Positions 7,801 to 15,837 of a stretch of 57,897 nucleotides of DNA are shown here, piece by piece; position 1 is the first letter of the stretch; each line of letters starts with the position of its first letter. The notes under the pieces are model-generated. The model was not told the origin of the DNA, did no database searches, and saw only the letters and a program-made list of their open reading frames with translations. A program made the position numbers and the translations under genes. The stretch comes from Saprospiraceae bacterium. GTDB taxonomy: Bacteria; Bacteroidota; Bacteroidia; Chitinophagales; Saprospiraceae. The stretch spans positions 1 through 57,897 of the forward strand of contig JADKBO010000034.1 of assembly GCA_016715105.1 (NCBI GenBank), read 5' to 3'.

Positions 7801-9170
7801 CGGCTGCATTGGGTTTTTTCCCAATGGCATTTTCGACGTCGGCAGGTGCGGAAGTTCAGAAACCATTGGCTACTGTGGTCATTGGAGGGTTGATCACTTC
7901 TACATTGTTGACCCTGATATTGCTACCAGTTCTATACGTTTTGCTTGAGCATAGGAAAAAAATAAAAATAAAACCTGCTATTGGTTTATTCATGTTGGGA
8001 TTGTGTTTGTTGATACCAGCTAGTGGCCAAACACAGGAGGTGAAAGGTCTCAATTATTTGTTGGATAAAGCTTATCAATCCAATGAGTATTTGAAACTTT
8101 CAGGGCTGCACATCGATCAGGCCAGTAAACTGATTCATTCTGCAAAAGATCCTGCTAAAACAGAATTTTATTATTCCCGCGATCAAAATAACATTGCATT
8201 GAATGGTTTGCCGCTCAATGTCATCGGTGCCAATCAAACTCTCAAATTGCCAGCTGTTGCGAAAACTAAAAAGGCGGAATTGGTGGCGATGGTTGACATT
8301 CAAAAAAATCAACTCACGCTTAGCAAAAAAGTTATTGAAAAGGAAGTTACCACTGCTTATTCCAAATATGTTTATTGGCAATCTGTTGCTGGTTTATACG
8401 CTTATTTAGACAGTATTTATGGGGTTTTTGAAATCTCAGCAAACCGGAAATTGGAATTAGGTGAGGGCAATGTTTTGGAAAAATTGACTGCAACCACCAA
8501 ACGGAATGACGTGACGCTGAACAAAAATCATGCGGAGACAATGGCTGAAAATGCCTTGGTTGATCTCAAGCGATGGACAAATGTGGCTGATGTGCCCATC
8601 GAAGTTGATAAAAACTTCAGCGTGCCCTTTGCTTCAAATCTGCCTGGAAGTGACCCACCTCAGTTGCAAGCGCATATGCTGAATTTAGCATTGGCCAAAA
8701 CACAAGTGCAAGTGGCTGCAGCCAGCAAATTGCCAGAGTTGTCTTTTTCTGCTTTTATGGGATTTAATAAATTGAGCAACGCAAGATATTACCCTGGTAT
8801 TTATGCTGGAATTGCAGTGCCACTTTATGGAAAGGCATTTGATTCAAAGCAAGAAGCGGCGAGGGTAAATCAGGAAATCATGGCCAAAGAAATTGATATT
8901 TATCAAATGAATTTCGAACACAATAAACAGCAATTACTTACAGAAATGAATCATTACCAAAAGGCCATTGATTTGTACTTATCTGAAGGAATTCAAACTA
9001 AAACGCAATTAATGGACGGCATTCAAAAGGCATATAAATTGGGCGAAATAGATGTATTTGAATACATATTTACTATTGAAGCTGCGACCCAATTGGAATT
9101 AAATTATTTGGATAATAAATTCCAATACAACCTTAAAGCAACTGATTACCATTATTTAATCAATCCTTAA
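4842..9170 (+). CDS. czcA: CzcA-type RND metal efflux pump fused to a TolC-type channel
   Basis: Protein of 1442 aa, versus about 1040 for CzcA/CusA alone. Residues 1-1045 are a heavy-metal RND proton antiporter: N-terminal helix, porter domains, and the TM4 signature DFGIIIDGAVIIVEY. DFG...DGAV is typical of the divalent-cation (Zn/Co/Ni/Cd) subgroups rather than the Cu/Ag CusA type; the usual final Asn of VEN is Tyr here. Residues 1045-1062 form a second signal-peptide-like segment ending ASG|Q, followed by about 380 residues of a TolC/CzcC-like outer-membrane efflux domain. Pump and channel are thus one polypeptide, perhaps cleaved at the inner signal. The reading frame is continuous. The lipoprotein adaptor gene follows 12 bp later. 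Confidence 0.93.
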   Translation: MIHSILLYSIKHKLIVLLLVLGIVGFGIYAALNIPIGAVPDITNNQVQVITTSRNLSTEDVEKFLTYPVELEMANLPGVKEIRSISKFGLSVVTIVFEDEIGTYLPRQLIAEKLKTAEQKIPQGFGTPFMGPVSTGLGEIYQYILDVKPGYEKRYSSTDLRTVQDWIVKRQLSGIAGVVEVNTWGGYLKTYEVALDPNILKSLNISPTLVYKALESNNSIAGGGYIEKSNEAFFIRAEGLITSLDDIKNIVVEVRNGSPIFIKDLATVGFGHATRFGAITANGEGEKVMGQVMMLKGASSDKVIARVKERVASIQKTLPEGVYINPILERSELIERTTFTITENLILGCLIVIFVVILLLGNWRSGLVVASVIPLCLLFAISLMYIFGVDANLMSLGAIDFGIIIDGAVIIVEYVAYKLVSASSNLNHMPIQQRESEIDKITFEGAKKMMHSAVFGQVIIILVFIPILSLSGVEGKMFKPMAITFCFALIGAMFFCFTYVPVMSALFIKPRTSTGPGFSERMIQAINNVYQPTLQLALRFKYIVLSASFVVLLLTIFLFSRMGGEFVPTLDEGDFVIQPVLKTGMSLEKTVEMTTRIEKIVKTFPEVKQVVSRIGAAEVPTDPMSMEESDVIITLKPIGEWTTAKTKDALADALKNAILAKIPGIEVEFTQPIEMRFNELITGVRADLAVKIFGDDLDLLFEKASEIKKLIEPIEGAADIILEKTEGLPQMSIKYDRDKIAKYGLNISDLNNLVTLGFAGATAGTIFEGEKQFDLVLKYDAENRKNLDNIKRALVDLPNGSQIPLSEVAEIQNTTGPAKISRDNTRRRIVVGVNVRGRDLQSVVDDVQSKIEKSVKLPQGYTIEYGGQFENLRSATNRLMIAVPISLVLIFILLYFAFGTVRDALIIYTAIPMASVGGILFLYLRGLPFSISAGVGFIALFGIAVLNGIVLIEHFKDLKSRGVADIYQLVLRGTSERLRPVLLTASAAALGFFPMAFSTSAGAEVQKPLATVVIGGLITSTLLTLILLPVLYVLLEHRKKIKIKPAIGLFMLGLCLLIPASGQTQEVKGLNYLLDKAYQSNEYLKLSGLHIDQASKLIHSAKDPAKTEFYYSRDQNNIALNGLPLNVIGANQTLKLPAVAKTKKAELVAMVDIQKNQLTLSKKVIEKEVTTAYSKYVYWQSVAGLYAYLDSIYGVFEISANRKLELGEGNVLEKLTATTKRNDVTLNKNHAETMAENALVDLKRWTNVADVPIEVDKNFSVPFASNLPGSDPPQLQAHMLNLALAKTQVQVAAASKLPELSFSAFMGFNKLSNARYYPGIYAGIAVPLYGKAFDSKQEAARVNQEIMAKEIDIYQMNFEHNKQQLLTEMNHYQKAIDLYLSEGIQTKTQLMDGIQKAYKLGEIDVFEYIFTIEAATQLELNYLDNKFQYNLKATDYHYLINP

Positions 9171-9182
9171 ATTAAATCAATT

Positions 9183-10316
9183 ATGAAATCATTCAATATA
9201 TATTTGATCGCATCCCTTTGTGCGGTATTATTTGTCCAAGCTTGTAAATCATCGCCAGAAACTGATGCAGTAATGGAAGAGGAGGTTGATAACGGTTTGA
9301 TTGTGGTCACTGATTCTCAGTTCGTAAATGCACAATTTATGGAAGGGCAAATTGAAATGAAAACATTTGATGACCAACTCATCACCACGGGTTTGATCGA
9401 TTTGCCATCTAAAAATAAAACAATCATCAGTGCATACATGGGAGGAACTGTGCATAAAATGGACTTGGCTATGGGACATGCGGTGAAAAAGGGAGAGCGT
9501 TTGTTCACACTTACCAATCCAGAATTTGTGACCATGCAGCAGGAATATCTGGAGATAGAGAGCCAAATGGCTTATCTCAAGGCAGAAGTGGAAAGGCAAA
9601 GTGCGTTGGCTGAAGAACAAATCTCGGCTGCTAAATTACTCGCCAAAGCGAAGGCTGATTTGGGCCTGGCTCAAGCAAAATTGGCAGGGTTGAATAAAAA
9701 ATTGTCGCTTCTAGGAATCAATACAAGTCAACTAACGCCAACAAATCTTACAAGCACGATTCCTTTTTACGCTCCGGTCACAGGATATGTCACTGGACTA
9801 GACATCATCAATGGTGGATTCCTACCTGCCGCTTCTTCGGCCATTGAAATCACAAATCCTCAAGAACTTCACATTGAATTACTGGTTTTGGAAAATGAAA
9901 TTCACAAAGTGAAAGAGAGTCAAAAAGTACATTTCTACATCAGAGATAATCCTGAAGCTATTTACCAAACTACGGTGCATACGATAGAAAATCAAGTGAA
10001 TGAAAATAGACAAATCATTGTGCATTGTGAAATGTCTGGTGTGAGCATCAAATCTTTGATTCCGGGTATGTTTGTGCATGGATTCATTCACTTAGGGCAA
10101 CAGCAAATGGCGTCAGTTCCTGAAAGTGCGGTGACAATCATAGATGGCAAAAGTTTTATTTTGGAAAAGGTAGAAGGACAAAGTGGGCATCAATTCAAGA
10201 GTAGAAATGTAGTCGTGGGAGAATTAAAGGATAATTATTATCCGCTCATTGATAAAGGTGAATTATCTGAAAATGCTACTATTTTGACGAAGGGGGCTTA
10301 TTATTTACTTCAATAA
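9183..10316 (+). CDS. czcB: Periplasmic adaptor (CzcB/CusB-type) lipoprotein
   Basis: Membrane fusion protein of 377 aa that links the RND pump to the outer-membrane channel. The N-terminus is a lipoprotein signal (lipobox VQAC, Cys21). Then come the split biotinyl/lipoyl-like half (THKMDLAMGHAVKKGERLF region), an alpha-helical hairpin at about residues 115-180 (EYLEIESQMAYLKAEVERQ and following), the second half-lipoyl (FYAPVTGYVTGLDI), then beta-barrel and membrane-proximal domains. Lipid anchoring in place of a TM helix is common for such adaptors. It is 12 bp behind the pump-channel fusion and clearly co-transcribed. No His-rich metal-binding N-terminal extension is present. Confidence 0.92.
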   Translation: MKSFNIYLIASLCAVLFVQACKSSPETDAVMEEEVDNGLIVVTDSQFVNAQFMEGQIEMKTFDDQLITTGLIDLPSKNKTIISAYMGGTVHKMDLAMGHAVKKGERLFTLTNPEFVTMQQEYLEIESQMAYLKAEVERQSALAEEQISAAKLLAKAKADLGLAQAKLAGLNKKLSLLGINTSQLTPTNLTSTIPFYAPVTGYVTGLDIINGGFLPAASSAIEITNPQELHIELLVLENEIHKVKESQKVHFYIRDNPEAIYQTTVHTIENQVNENRQIIVHCEMSGVSIKSLIPGMFVHGFIHLGQQQMASVPESAVTIIDGKSFILEKVEGQSGHQFKSRNVVVGELKDNYYPLIDKGELSENATILTKGAYYLLQ

Positions 10317-10660
10317 GGATGGAGACCGGATAACCGGATACGGGAGACCGGAGTTCAATGTGAGTTCAATGTGAGTTCAATGTGAGTTCAATGTGAGTTC
10401 AATGTGAGTTCAATGTGAGTTCAATGTCCTGCGGACCAATGCACCTACACAGTGTAGGTATCCAATGGGCAATGGGCAAATGGAGTCAATCCCTTGTAGT
10501 AGCAAGATTTAAATTAAGCAAGTTTTGAATTTGTTAATTCTCTCAACTCTTGGCTGTGGCAATTACACCAATTCTCAAGCTAACTGATTGCTGAAAACTG
10601 ATCGCTGAAAGCTGACCGCTCACCAACATCTTACATCTCTCTTCTTTCCTCTTTCGTCTT
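10317..10660. other. Intergenic 3' repeat mosaic after czcB
   Basis: Between convergent genes, no ORF of note. Directly after the czcB stop is an accgga/gagaccgg motif run (10318-10350), then the 11-bp tandem array, then CCTGCGG, a hairpin CCTACAC-A-GTGTAGG (10444-10458), CAATGGG repeats and AATCCCTTGTAGTAGCAAG. From 10580 to 10625 CTGA-GCTGA words recur, and 10626-10660 is a pyrimidine run that is purine-rich in the sense of the convergent YCII gene. Most modules recur after lepB (32970-33225). Confidence 0.7.
10351..10427. repeat. Seven perfect 11-bp tandem repeats (GAGTTCAATGT)
   Basis: Seven uninterrupted copies of GAGTTCAATGT span 77 bp just 3' of czcB. A less regular version of the same unit follows lepB from 32972, where it again leads into CCTGCGG and a CCTACACAGTGTAGG hairpin. 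The unit length is not a multiple of three and both arrays are non-coding. Confidence 0.95.
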
Positions 10661-10661
10661 C

Positions 10662-11120
10662 CTACGGTTGCGACTTCCAAATTTGCTCATGTGCTTCCAA
10701 ATATTCAGGCAGAGCAGCAGAACCATACCAAGGATATAAATCAGCAGCTAGAAGATCTGCCTGTATTGCTGGATCTGTAGCAATGAGTGCTTTTGCATCT
10801 TCTATTTTTGAAACATTGAAGATGAATAATCCTCTGAAAGCGGAATCGTTTTTACCAAAAGGGCCAGCTACCACCAATTTTTTTTCTGCTGCCAATTTTT
10901 GAATATTGACCATGTGACCTGCAAAGCAGCTATCTATGAATTGTTTGTCGGTTGATTTGTTATTTCCTGTTTTTAGAATGGCAAAAACGTACATTTTCAT
11001 GCCATAATCATCCCCACCTAGTTTTTGGGCAAGTGCTTCTTGATAATTTGGATTTTTAGTTTGGCCAAAAGCAGTAATGGTCATCATCAAGAGCAGTATC
11101 AAAAACAGTGGAAATTTCAT
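10662..11120 (-). CDS. Secreted YCII-domain protein
   Basis: Protein of 152 aa with signal peptide (MKFPLFLILLLMMTITAFG|Q) and a YciI-like dimeric alpha-beta domain. Family members keep a His and Asp in a cleft; here the C-terminal half (LVVAGPFGKNDSAFRGLFIF, then DPAIQADLL) follows the YciI pattern GPF...G.....DP. Most YciI proteins are cytoplasmic with unclear activity; secreted versions occur in Bacteroidota. The ATG at 11120 is chosen over one ten codons upstream because the latter lies next to the promoter element and leaves no room for a leader. Confidence 0.75.
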   Translation of the reverse strand: MKFPLFLILLLMMTITAFGQTKNPNYQEALAQKLGGDDYGMKMYVFAILKTGNNKSTDKQFIDSCFAGHMVNIQKLAAEKKLVVAGPFGKNDSAFRGLFIFNVSKIEDAKALIATDPAIQADLLAADLYPWYGSAALPEYLEAHEQIWKSQP

Positions 11121-11147
11121 GTGAAAAGTATTTATGATTATAGAAAC

Positions 11148-11155
11148 CAAATTTA
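11148..11155 (-). promoter_or_regulatory. -7 element of the YCII gene
   Basis: TAAATTTG on the minus strand matches TAnnTTTG and would start transcription near 11141, about 20 nt before the ATG at 11120. It overlaps the end of the GNAT gene, so the YCII gene could be transcribed alone. Confidence 0.4.
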
Positions 11156-11608
11156 TAAAACTTTTTCCAATTTGATGTCAGCTCTTTCATAAAGCCCTGA
11201 TTCTAAAGGTATTTCAGTGAAGCCGTACTTTTTGTAAAGATGCAATGCTGAGGTCAGCCGAGTGTTGCTATAAAGTATCAATTTGGGAATGCCTTTTTCT
11301 TTGACAAAATCAAGACAATATTCCAATAAAATTGTGCCAATGCCTTTGCCTTTCACTCGATCAGTGACGGCCATTTTACCCAACTCAAAAACACCATCAG
11401 ATTTTTTCAACAAAGAAGCAGTACCAACGATTTCATCATCATACTTGGCGTAAAAAATATATCCACCTTTGTCTATGATGGCCTCTTGTGGATTCGAGAG
11501 ACTATATTCGTCTCCTGGTTCGATGCGGAAATACTTTTCAAGCCATTCGTAATTCAATGTTTTGATGTGTGTTTTCAAATCATCAGAAAAAAGAATAATT
11601 TCAATCAT
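11153..11608 (-). CDS. GNAT family N-acetyltransferase
   Basis: Protein of 151 aa with the GCN5-related fold. Motif A, the acetyl-CoA pyrophosphate loop, is visible as VKGKGIGTILLEYCLDF (RGxGxG-type), preceded by the beta-strand ELGKMAVT; the C-terminal ALHLYKKYGF motif is typical of the family. Substrate cannot be told. Two ATGs (11617, 11608) are possible; the second leaves MIEII as the first strand. It is just upstream of the YCII gene on the same strand but a promoter element lies between the two starts. Confidence 0.85.
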   Translation of the reverse strand: MIEIILFSDDLKTHIKTLNYEWLEKYFRIEPGDEYSLSNPQEAIIDKGGYIFYAKYDDEIVGTASLLKKSDGVFELGKMAVTDRVKGKGIGTILLEYCLDFVKEKGIPKLILYSNTRLTSALHLYKKYGFTEIPLESGLYERADIKLEKVL

Positions 11609-11684
11609 GTCTCTCATTTGTTTTGTTCAGATGATTTCTTTCACCTATTCAGAAAACAAAGAAAACAAATTTTTTATGATCTTA

Positions 11685-13160
11685 TCATTTGATTTGATGG
11701 TAGGACTTGGCTGCTATGAAATCAACAATGCCTTGTCTTTTAGCATCTTCAATTGCAACTCCTTCCGCAGCACCCAGATAGTTTCTGAAAATATGGCTCA
11801 CATACAAGGGAGATTTCAACCCAGAATAATTGTTGCCATTGACGCTCACCTGAAAAGGACTTCCTGTATGACAAGTAAAACAATTCAACAAATTACCCAC
11901 GCCGATGGAATGGATGGTGTTTGGTCCATTTTTTGCACCCGTTTGCACAAAAGTTTCCATCGTCAGATTGTAGACATTGAGAGATCCACGAGCCACTGCC
12001 CCAGAATCTGCAACTCCAATATTATTGGCTTGATCGACAATCAATTGTGCTTGTTGCACATCTGTCAATCCATCCGTATTCACCCAAATTGACCCATTAT
12101 AAAAATAATTTTTCCACACGTCATCATTTGCCAAATTTGCTGCTACACATTTATTCAAATCATCCACGTTCTGATAGTTTAAGGGTTCGCTTTGACTTGT
12201 ACCAGCGAGAAAAGCTCCATTGACCGTTTGAGGGACGCCATATTTATACAAAGCATAAACCTTACTTGGAATCACCGCCAAATGATTGACTGCTGTAATT
12301 CCACCCAAGGTTGTGGTACTTCCTTTTGCAAATAATAGTAGGTCATCGGCTGAAGTGATGGGGCTGTCTAAACTATCAGTTGTAGTTGACCAATCGTAAG
12401 AGGGAGCCATTTGTTGGTGCTCGAATGTTGCCCATATATACTCAGGATGGTTAATGACTCTGCCCACAACGTGCATTCCCAGCATGGCCACGGTGTCAAT
12501 GGTGATCACATTCCCGGCACTGATGGCTGCAACGGTTGTATAATAATTGGCTACTTGATTGGCCGGCAAAGCAGCAGTATTTACCCAGGAAACTTTCAAT
12601 TCCAGGGCGTTTATAGGAAAAGTTTCTAAATTATTGAGTAAAGCGGTATCTTTTAAAATGGAAGCCTTGAAACCTGCTGAAGCATCTATTAAAGTGTTGT
12701 TGGCGAAAATGGAATAATAAACTGTTGCTGACTGCTGGCCACTGCCATATGCGGCATTTGTGTGTAAAAAGGCCCCGCTGCCCGCTTGTGCAGTATCTGA
12801 AAGGACCAAGGAAGTTCCTTTATAAGGCGCAACCGGTTCTAACGTTGCATCAATTTGAATCATAGAATCTTGGAAAAATGGTCTACCGCTGGCTGTTGGT
12901 CTGGTCAACCACAAGAATTTTTGCCAAGACCATTGATGAAAAATGCAATTGGTTGTGCTGCTTGTGTCAAAAGGACTTCCTATTCCCTCCATAGGCGCTG
13001 GCGTTGTCGCATGTGGAAACCAGTCGGCCTCACAATTGCAGGAAATCTGGGCATCTGTTGCATAAACCATGGCATCTTGGGCCTTTTCTGATTTCTGATT
13101 ACAGGCAAATACTAAAAACATTGAGCAAATAACAAAAGCGGAAGCGGTCAACTTATTCAT
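11685..13160 (-). CDS. Monoheme c-type cytochrome-like lipoprotein
   Basis: Protein of 491 aa with lipoprotein signal (lipobox VFAC) when started at the ATG at 13160. One heme-binding motif CFTCH lies near residues 427-431, about 60 residues from the end. N-terminal features are a CNCE motif and the aromatic stretch HQWSWQKFLWLTRP; a central NHPEYIWATFEH motif supplies more His residues. It resembles poorly studied bacterial c-type proteins with the same HPE.IWATFEH and single CXXCH layout; no enzymatic activity is established. Likely in the periplasmic leaflet or on the surface. Monocistronic, with its own -7 element. Confidence 0.65.
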   Translation of the reverse strand: MNKLTASAFVICSMFLVFACNQKSEKAQDAMVYATDAQISCNCEADWFPHATTPAPMEGIGSPFDTSSTTNCIFHQWSWQKFLWLTRPTASGRPFFQDSMIQIDATLEPVAPYKGTSLVLSDTAQAGSGAFLHTNAAYGSGQQSATVYYSIFANNTLIDASAGFKASILKDTALLNNLETFPINALELKVSWVNTAALPANQVANYYTTVAAISAGNVITIDTVAMLGMHVVGRVINHPEYIWATFEHQQMAPSYDWSTTTDSLDSPITSADDLLLFAKGSTTTLGGITAVNHLAVIPSKVYALYKYGVPQTVNGAFLAGTSQSEPLNYQNVDDLNKCVAANLANDDVWKNYFYNGSIWVNTDGLTDVQQAQLIVDQANNIGVADSGAVARGSLNVYNLTMETFVQTGAKNGPNTIHSIGVGNLLNCFTCHTGSPFQVSVNGNNYSGLKSPLYVSHIFRNYLGAAEGVAIEDAKRQGIVDFIAAKSYHQIK

Positions 13161-13241
13161 CGTAGTTAATTTTAAGGTTAAATCATTCAGCTTCTGGCGC
13201 AGGCTGTGCCTAAACCAAAAAGCTGTTTTTATTTTACCATA

Positions 13242-13249
13242 CAAAAATA
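13242..13249 (-). promoter_or_regulatory. -7 element of the heme lipoprotein gene
   Basis: TATTTTTG on the minus strand matches TAnnTTTG, about 80 bp upstream of the ATG at 13160. A longer in-frame start at 13244 would fall inside it, favouring the later start. No well-spaced -33 box. Confidence 0.35.
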
Positions 13250-13331
13250 CGCTTTGTTTTCATTTCAAAAACAAGTATAACTACTTGATTTTTAATCGAA
13301 ATACGGATGCTTGGCAGACTAGAGTTTGCTA

Positions 13332-13634
13332 ATGAGAAATCATATAATTTGGAAATATGGAAAGCAGCTGGAGAAAGGAAAACTTGAATGGGCGATGCCA
13401 AGTTTAAAGCTAGATACGGAAGACAAGGATAGCAGACGCCATCGCAGTAAAATGACTAGGATGAAATATATTCCGTTTGACATTGAATCTAAAAATGAAC
13501 TCCTAAAAATGCCTTTTACAACAGCCAGAGGCTCGATCCATTTAGTAACCATGGATTTCAATCCATGGGCATTAAGTAAAAAGAAAATAGAGTTCCAGCG
13601 GAACGGTACATATAGGCTTGTAGAGAAAGGCTAG
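13332..13634 (+). CDS. Small basic hypothetical protein
   Basis: Possible protein of 100 aa starting MRNHIIWKYGKQLEKGK, rich in Lys/Arg, with no signal peptide, membrane helix or recognisable motif. It fills a gap between divergent genes and ends 27 bp before a strong bidirectional terminator, which argues mildly that it is transcribed. No clear promoter or Shine-Dalgarno. Could be a chance ORF or a remnant. Confidence 0.3.
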   Translation: MRNHIIWKYGKQLEKGKLEWAMPSLKLDTEDKDSRRHRSKMTRMKYIPFDIESKNELLKMPFTTARGSIHLVTMDFNPWALSKKKIEFQRNGTYRLVEKG

Positions 13635-13660
13635 AAATCCTTCCTGTTTATCTCGAATGC

Positions 13661-13701
13661 AAAATAAAGCATCACCTCTCATTGAAATGATGCTTTATTT
13701 T
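13661..13701. terminator. Bidirectional intrinsic terminator
   Basis: A 14-bp perfect stem AAAATAAAGCATCA / TGATGCTTTATTTT with a 13-nt loop. A/T tracts at both ends let it terminate the plus-strand small gene and the minus-strand oxidoreductase operon, whose last stop codon is at 13712. Confidence 0.8.
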
Positions 13702-13711
13702 CCGATCATTC

Positions 13712-15046
13712 TTAAAATTCGCGGTAAGCGCCTTCTAAATATTGATTGGCCTCAGCTTCTGCAAAACTTCCTTTTTCGCTGTCCCAATGTAAAGTTTGGT
13801 TTGGAAATCTACCCGCAATGACGCCAAGTAAAATGGTTTCTGTCAGTTTGGCGGCGTATGAAAACGGAGCTGTGCAGGTGTCTTTGCCCAAACAGGCGTC
13901 TATGAATTGATGATAATGTTTGTGGACTTCCAAATCGTAAGAAACGGTAGGTTTGCCTACATCAGAAACATCATACTTTGACAAGTCGATTGCTTGATAT
14001 TTACCGTCTACGATCAATTTGGGTAATTGCAAAAAGTGAGGCAGGAGTAAGTTTCCTTTTTCGCCATAAAAAATCGCACCTTGATCTGGCAATTTATCTT
14101 TGTTTGGTAAAACCAATTCGGGATGAGGGTTTGGTGCCCCAGGTCCATCATACCAAATCCAGGTCAAAGTATCAGTGGTGAATGGAGTCCCTGGAAATTC
14201 GTAGGTTACAAAATTGTTTTCCGGGAAACCAAAACCATTGGAAGGCCTGCATTTGTTGGTAATGGTGCGAGGAACACCCAAAGCCAAAGCATTGTATGGA
14301 GTATCGAAAATGTGTACACCCATATCGCCAAAGGTGCCACAGCCATAATCCATAATTTTACGCCAATTCTCAGGGTGATACATGCCTTTCTTAAACGGTC
14401 TTTGTTTAGCTGTTCCCAACCAAAGATTCCAATCTAAATTTGCTGGCACTTCATCAGAGCCAGTCGGGATAGGGCCATCATAACCCCAATTTTTGGGCGA
14501 CCAAGCCCGAACGGTATTGACCTTTCCTATGATTCCTGATTGAATAAGTTTGGTGGCTAATTTATAATCATAAAACGAATGCACTTGAATGCCCATCTGA
14601 GTGATCAGATTTTTTTCTTTGGCAAGTTTATTCATTGCCCTTGCCTCAGAAACATGATGCGTCAAAGGTTTCTGGCAATAAACTGGTTTGTCCATATTCA
14701 TGGCCATCATAGAGGCAGGTGCGTGCGTATGATCCGGTGTTGAGACGATCACTGCATCGATGTTTTTACCGATTTGATCAAACATCACCCGGTAGTCAGC
14801 AAAAGTTTTTGCCTTGGGGTGGAGCATTTTTGCCTGAGCCAATCTATCCGCATCCACATCGCAAAGTGCATAAACTTCCACATTTGGGTGTGAAGAGATA
14901 GACTTCAGATCTTCAGCGCCCATACCGCCTACTCCGATGTGTGCCGTTCTCACTTTTTTTCCTCCCAATTTACCTGTTGCGCAGGATGTAAACATGGCCA
15001 TGGATGATAGCGCTGCTGCATTTTTTACAAATGTCCTTCGTTTCAT
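13712..15046 (-). CDS. Gfo/Idh/MocA family oxidoreductase, exported
   Basis: Protein of 444 aa. The N-terminus is Tat-like (KRRTFVKNAAALSS) with a Cys in FTSC, so it may be an exported lipoprotein. The Rossmann motif is HIGVGGMG, and the sugar-oxidoreductase signature appears as YCQKPLTHH, with Gln in place of the usual Glu of EKP, a variant seen in this subgroup. A C-terminal alpha-beta domain (WGYDGPIP, GTFGDMGVHIFD) is of the type found in Bacteroidota and Planctomycetes. These enzymes use tightly bound NAD(P) to oxidise or isomerise sugars. Last gene of an operon after two DUF1080 genes (1-bp spacings), pointing to glycoside breakdown through 3-keto sugars. Confidence 0.9.
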   Translation of the reverse strand: MKRRTFVKNAAALSSMAMFTSCATGKLGGKKVRTAHIGVGGMGAEDLKSISSHPNVEVYALCDVDADRLAQAKMLHPKAKTFADYRVMFDQIGKNIDAVIVSTPDHTHAPASMMAMNMDKPVYCQKPLTHHVSEARAMNKLAKEKNLITQMGIQVHSFYDYKLATKLIQSGIIGKVNTVRAWSPKNWGYDGPIPTGSDEVPANLDWNLWLGTAKQRPFKKGMYHPENWRKIMDYGCGTFGDMGVHIFDTPYNALALGVPRTITNKCRPSNGFGFPENNFVTYEFPGTPFTTDTLTWIWYDGPGAPNPHPELVLPNKDKLPDQGAIFYGEKGNLLLPHFLQLPKLIVDGKYQAIDLSKYDVSDVGKPTVSYDLEVHKHYHQFIDACLGKDTCTAPFSYAAKLTETILLGVIAGRFPNQTLHWDSEKGSFAEAEANQYLEGAYREF

Positions 15047-15047
15047 T

Positions 15048-15836
15048 TTACAATTTCTTTATCTTGATGTTTCTGAACCATAACGGGCTATCGTGATCTT
15101 GTAAACCAATGTAACCAGTTTTAAACTTTCCATAATCCGGGGCTGCTTGCCATTTTCCATGGTCTTTCTTTTGGTACCAATCCTCAGACCAAGGTACAAA
15201 AGACAATACTTTTTTGCCATTGAGCCAATGTTCTACGTTGGTAGGCGTAAATACAATGGTAGAGTTATTCCATTCACCAGCTGGATTGAGCATCTTTTGC
15301 GTAGAATCAGCTGGTGTCATGGCGTAATCACAAGCTGTTTGCTGCAAAGGCTGTAGTTTTTCTGGATGTTCGGTGTAACCCAAACTTTTATTGTATTCTG
15401 TGATGTCATGAATGCTGGTGTAACCTTCATCATCAATCAATTGATATTCTGGTGAACAGTCCTGAGGTGCTGCATAGCCTTCTTTGACATGATAAAAGAT
15501 GCCACTATTTCCTCCAGGTGGAATCTTCCATTCCAAATACAATTCAAAATTTTCAAATTCTTCTGCACCGTAGATGATGTCTTTCCCACCTTCATATTCT
15601 TGATCGGTGGTTTTCATACCAGCATCAAAGGTGAGCGTACTGTCCTTGATGACCCATTGAGGTGGTAAAGTTTTACTATTATAACCGCGCCAACCTTCCA
15701 GACTACTGCCATCAAAAAGTACGATCCACTGAGCAGTATCTATGGTAGATGCGGCCTCGACAACCTCCGTTTTTGGACTTTCTTTGCATGCCATCATAGA
15801 CACTGCTATAAGTAGAATAAATAGCTTTTTTATCAT
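15048..15836 (-). CDS. DUF1080 lipoprotein (3-keto-disaccharide hydrolase family)
   Basis: Protein of 262 aa with lipobox MMAC and one DUF1080 (PF06439) concanavalin-like beta-sandwich. Typical marks: the start VLFDGSSLEGWRGYN, the central WKIPPGGNSGIFYHV, and the strand GYIGLQDHDSPLWFRNIKI at the end. Characterised members cleave 3-keto-glycosides made by Gfo/Idh/MocA enzymes, which fits the next gene. One bp separates it from each neighbour, so the three are one transcript. Periplasmic or surface-anchored. Exact glycoside unknown. Confidence 0.87.
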   Translation of the reverse strand: MIKKLFILLIAVSMMACKESPKTEVVEAASTIDTAQWIVLFDGSSLEGWRGYNSKTLPPQWVIKDSTLTFDAGMKTTDQEYEGGKDIIYGAEEFENFELYLEWKIPPGGNSGIFYHVKEGYAAPQDCSPEYQLIDDEGYTSIHDITEYNKSLGYTEHPEKLQPLQQTACDYAMTPADSTQKMLNPAGEWNNSTIVFTPTNVEHWLNGKKVLSFVPWSEDWYQKKDHGKWQAAPDYGKFKTGYIGLQDHDSPLWFRNIKIKKL

Positions 15837-15837
15837 C

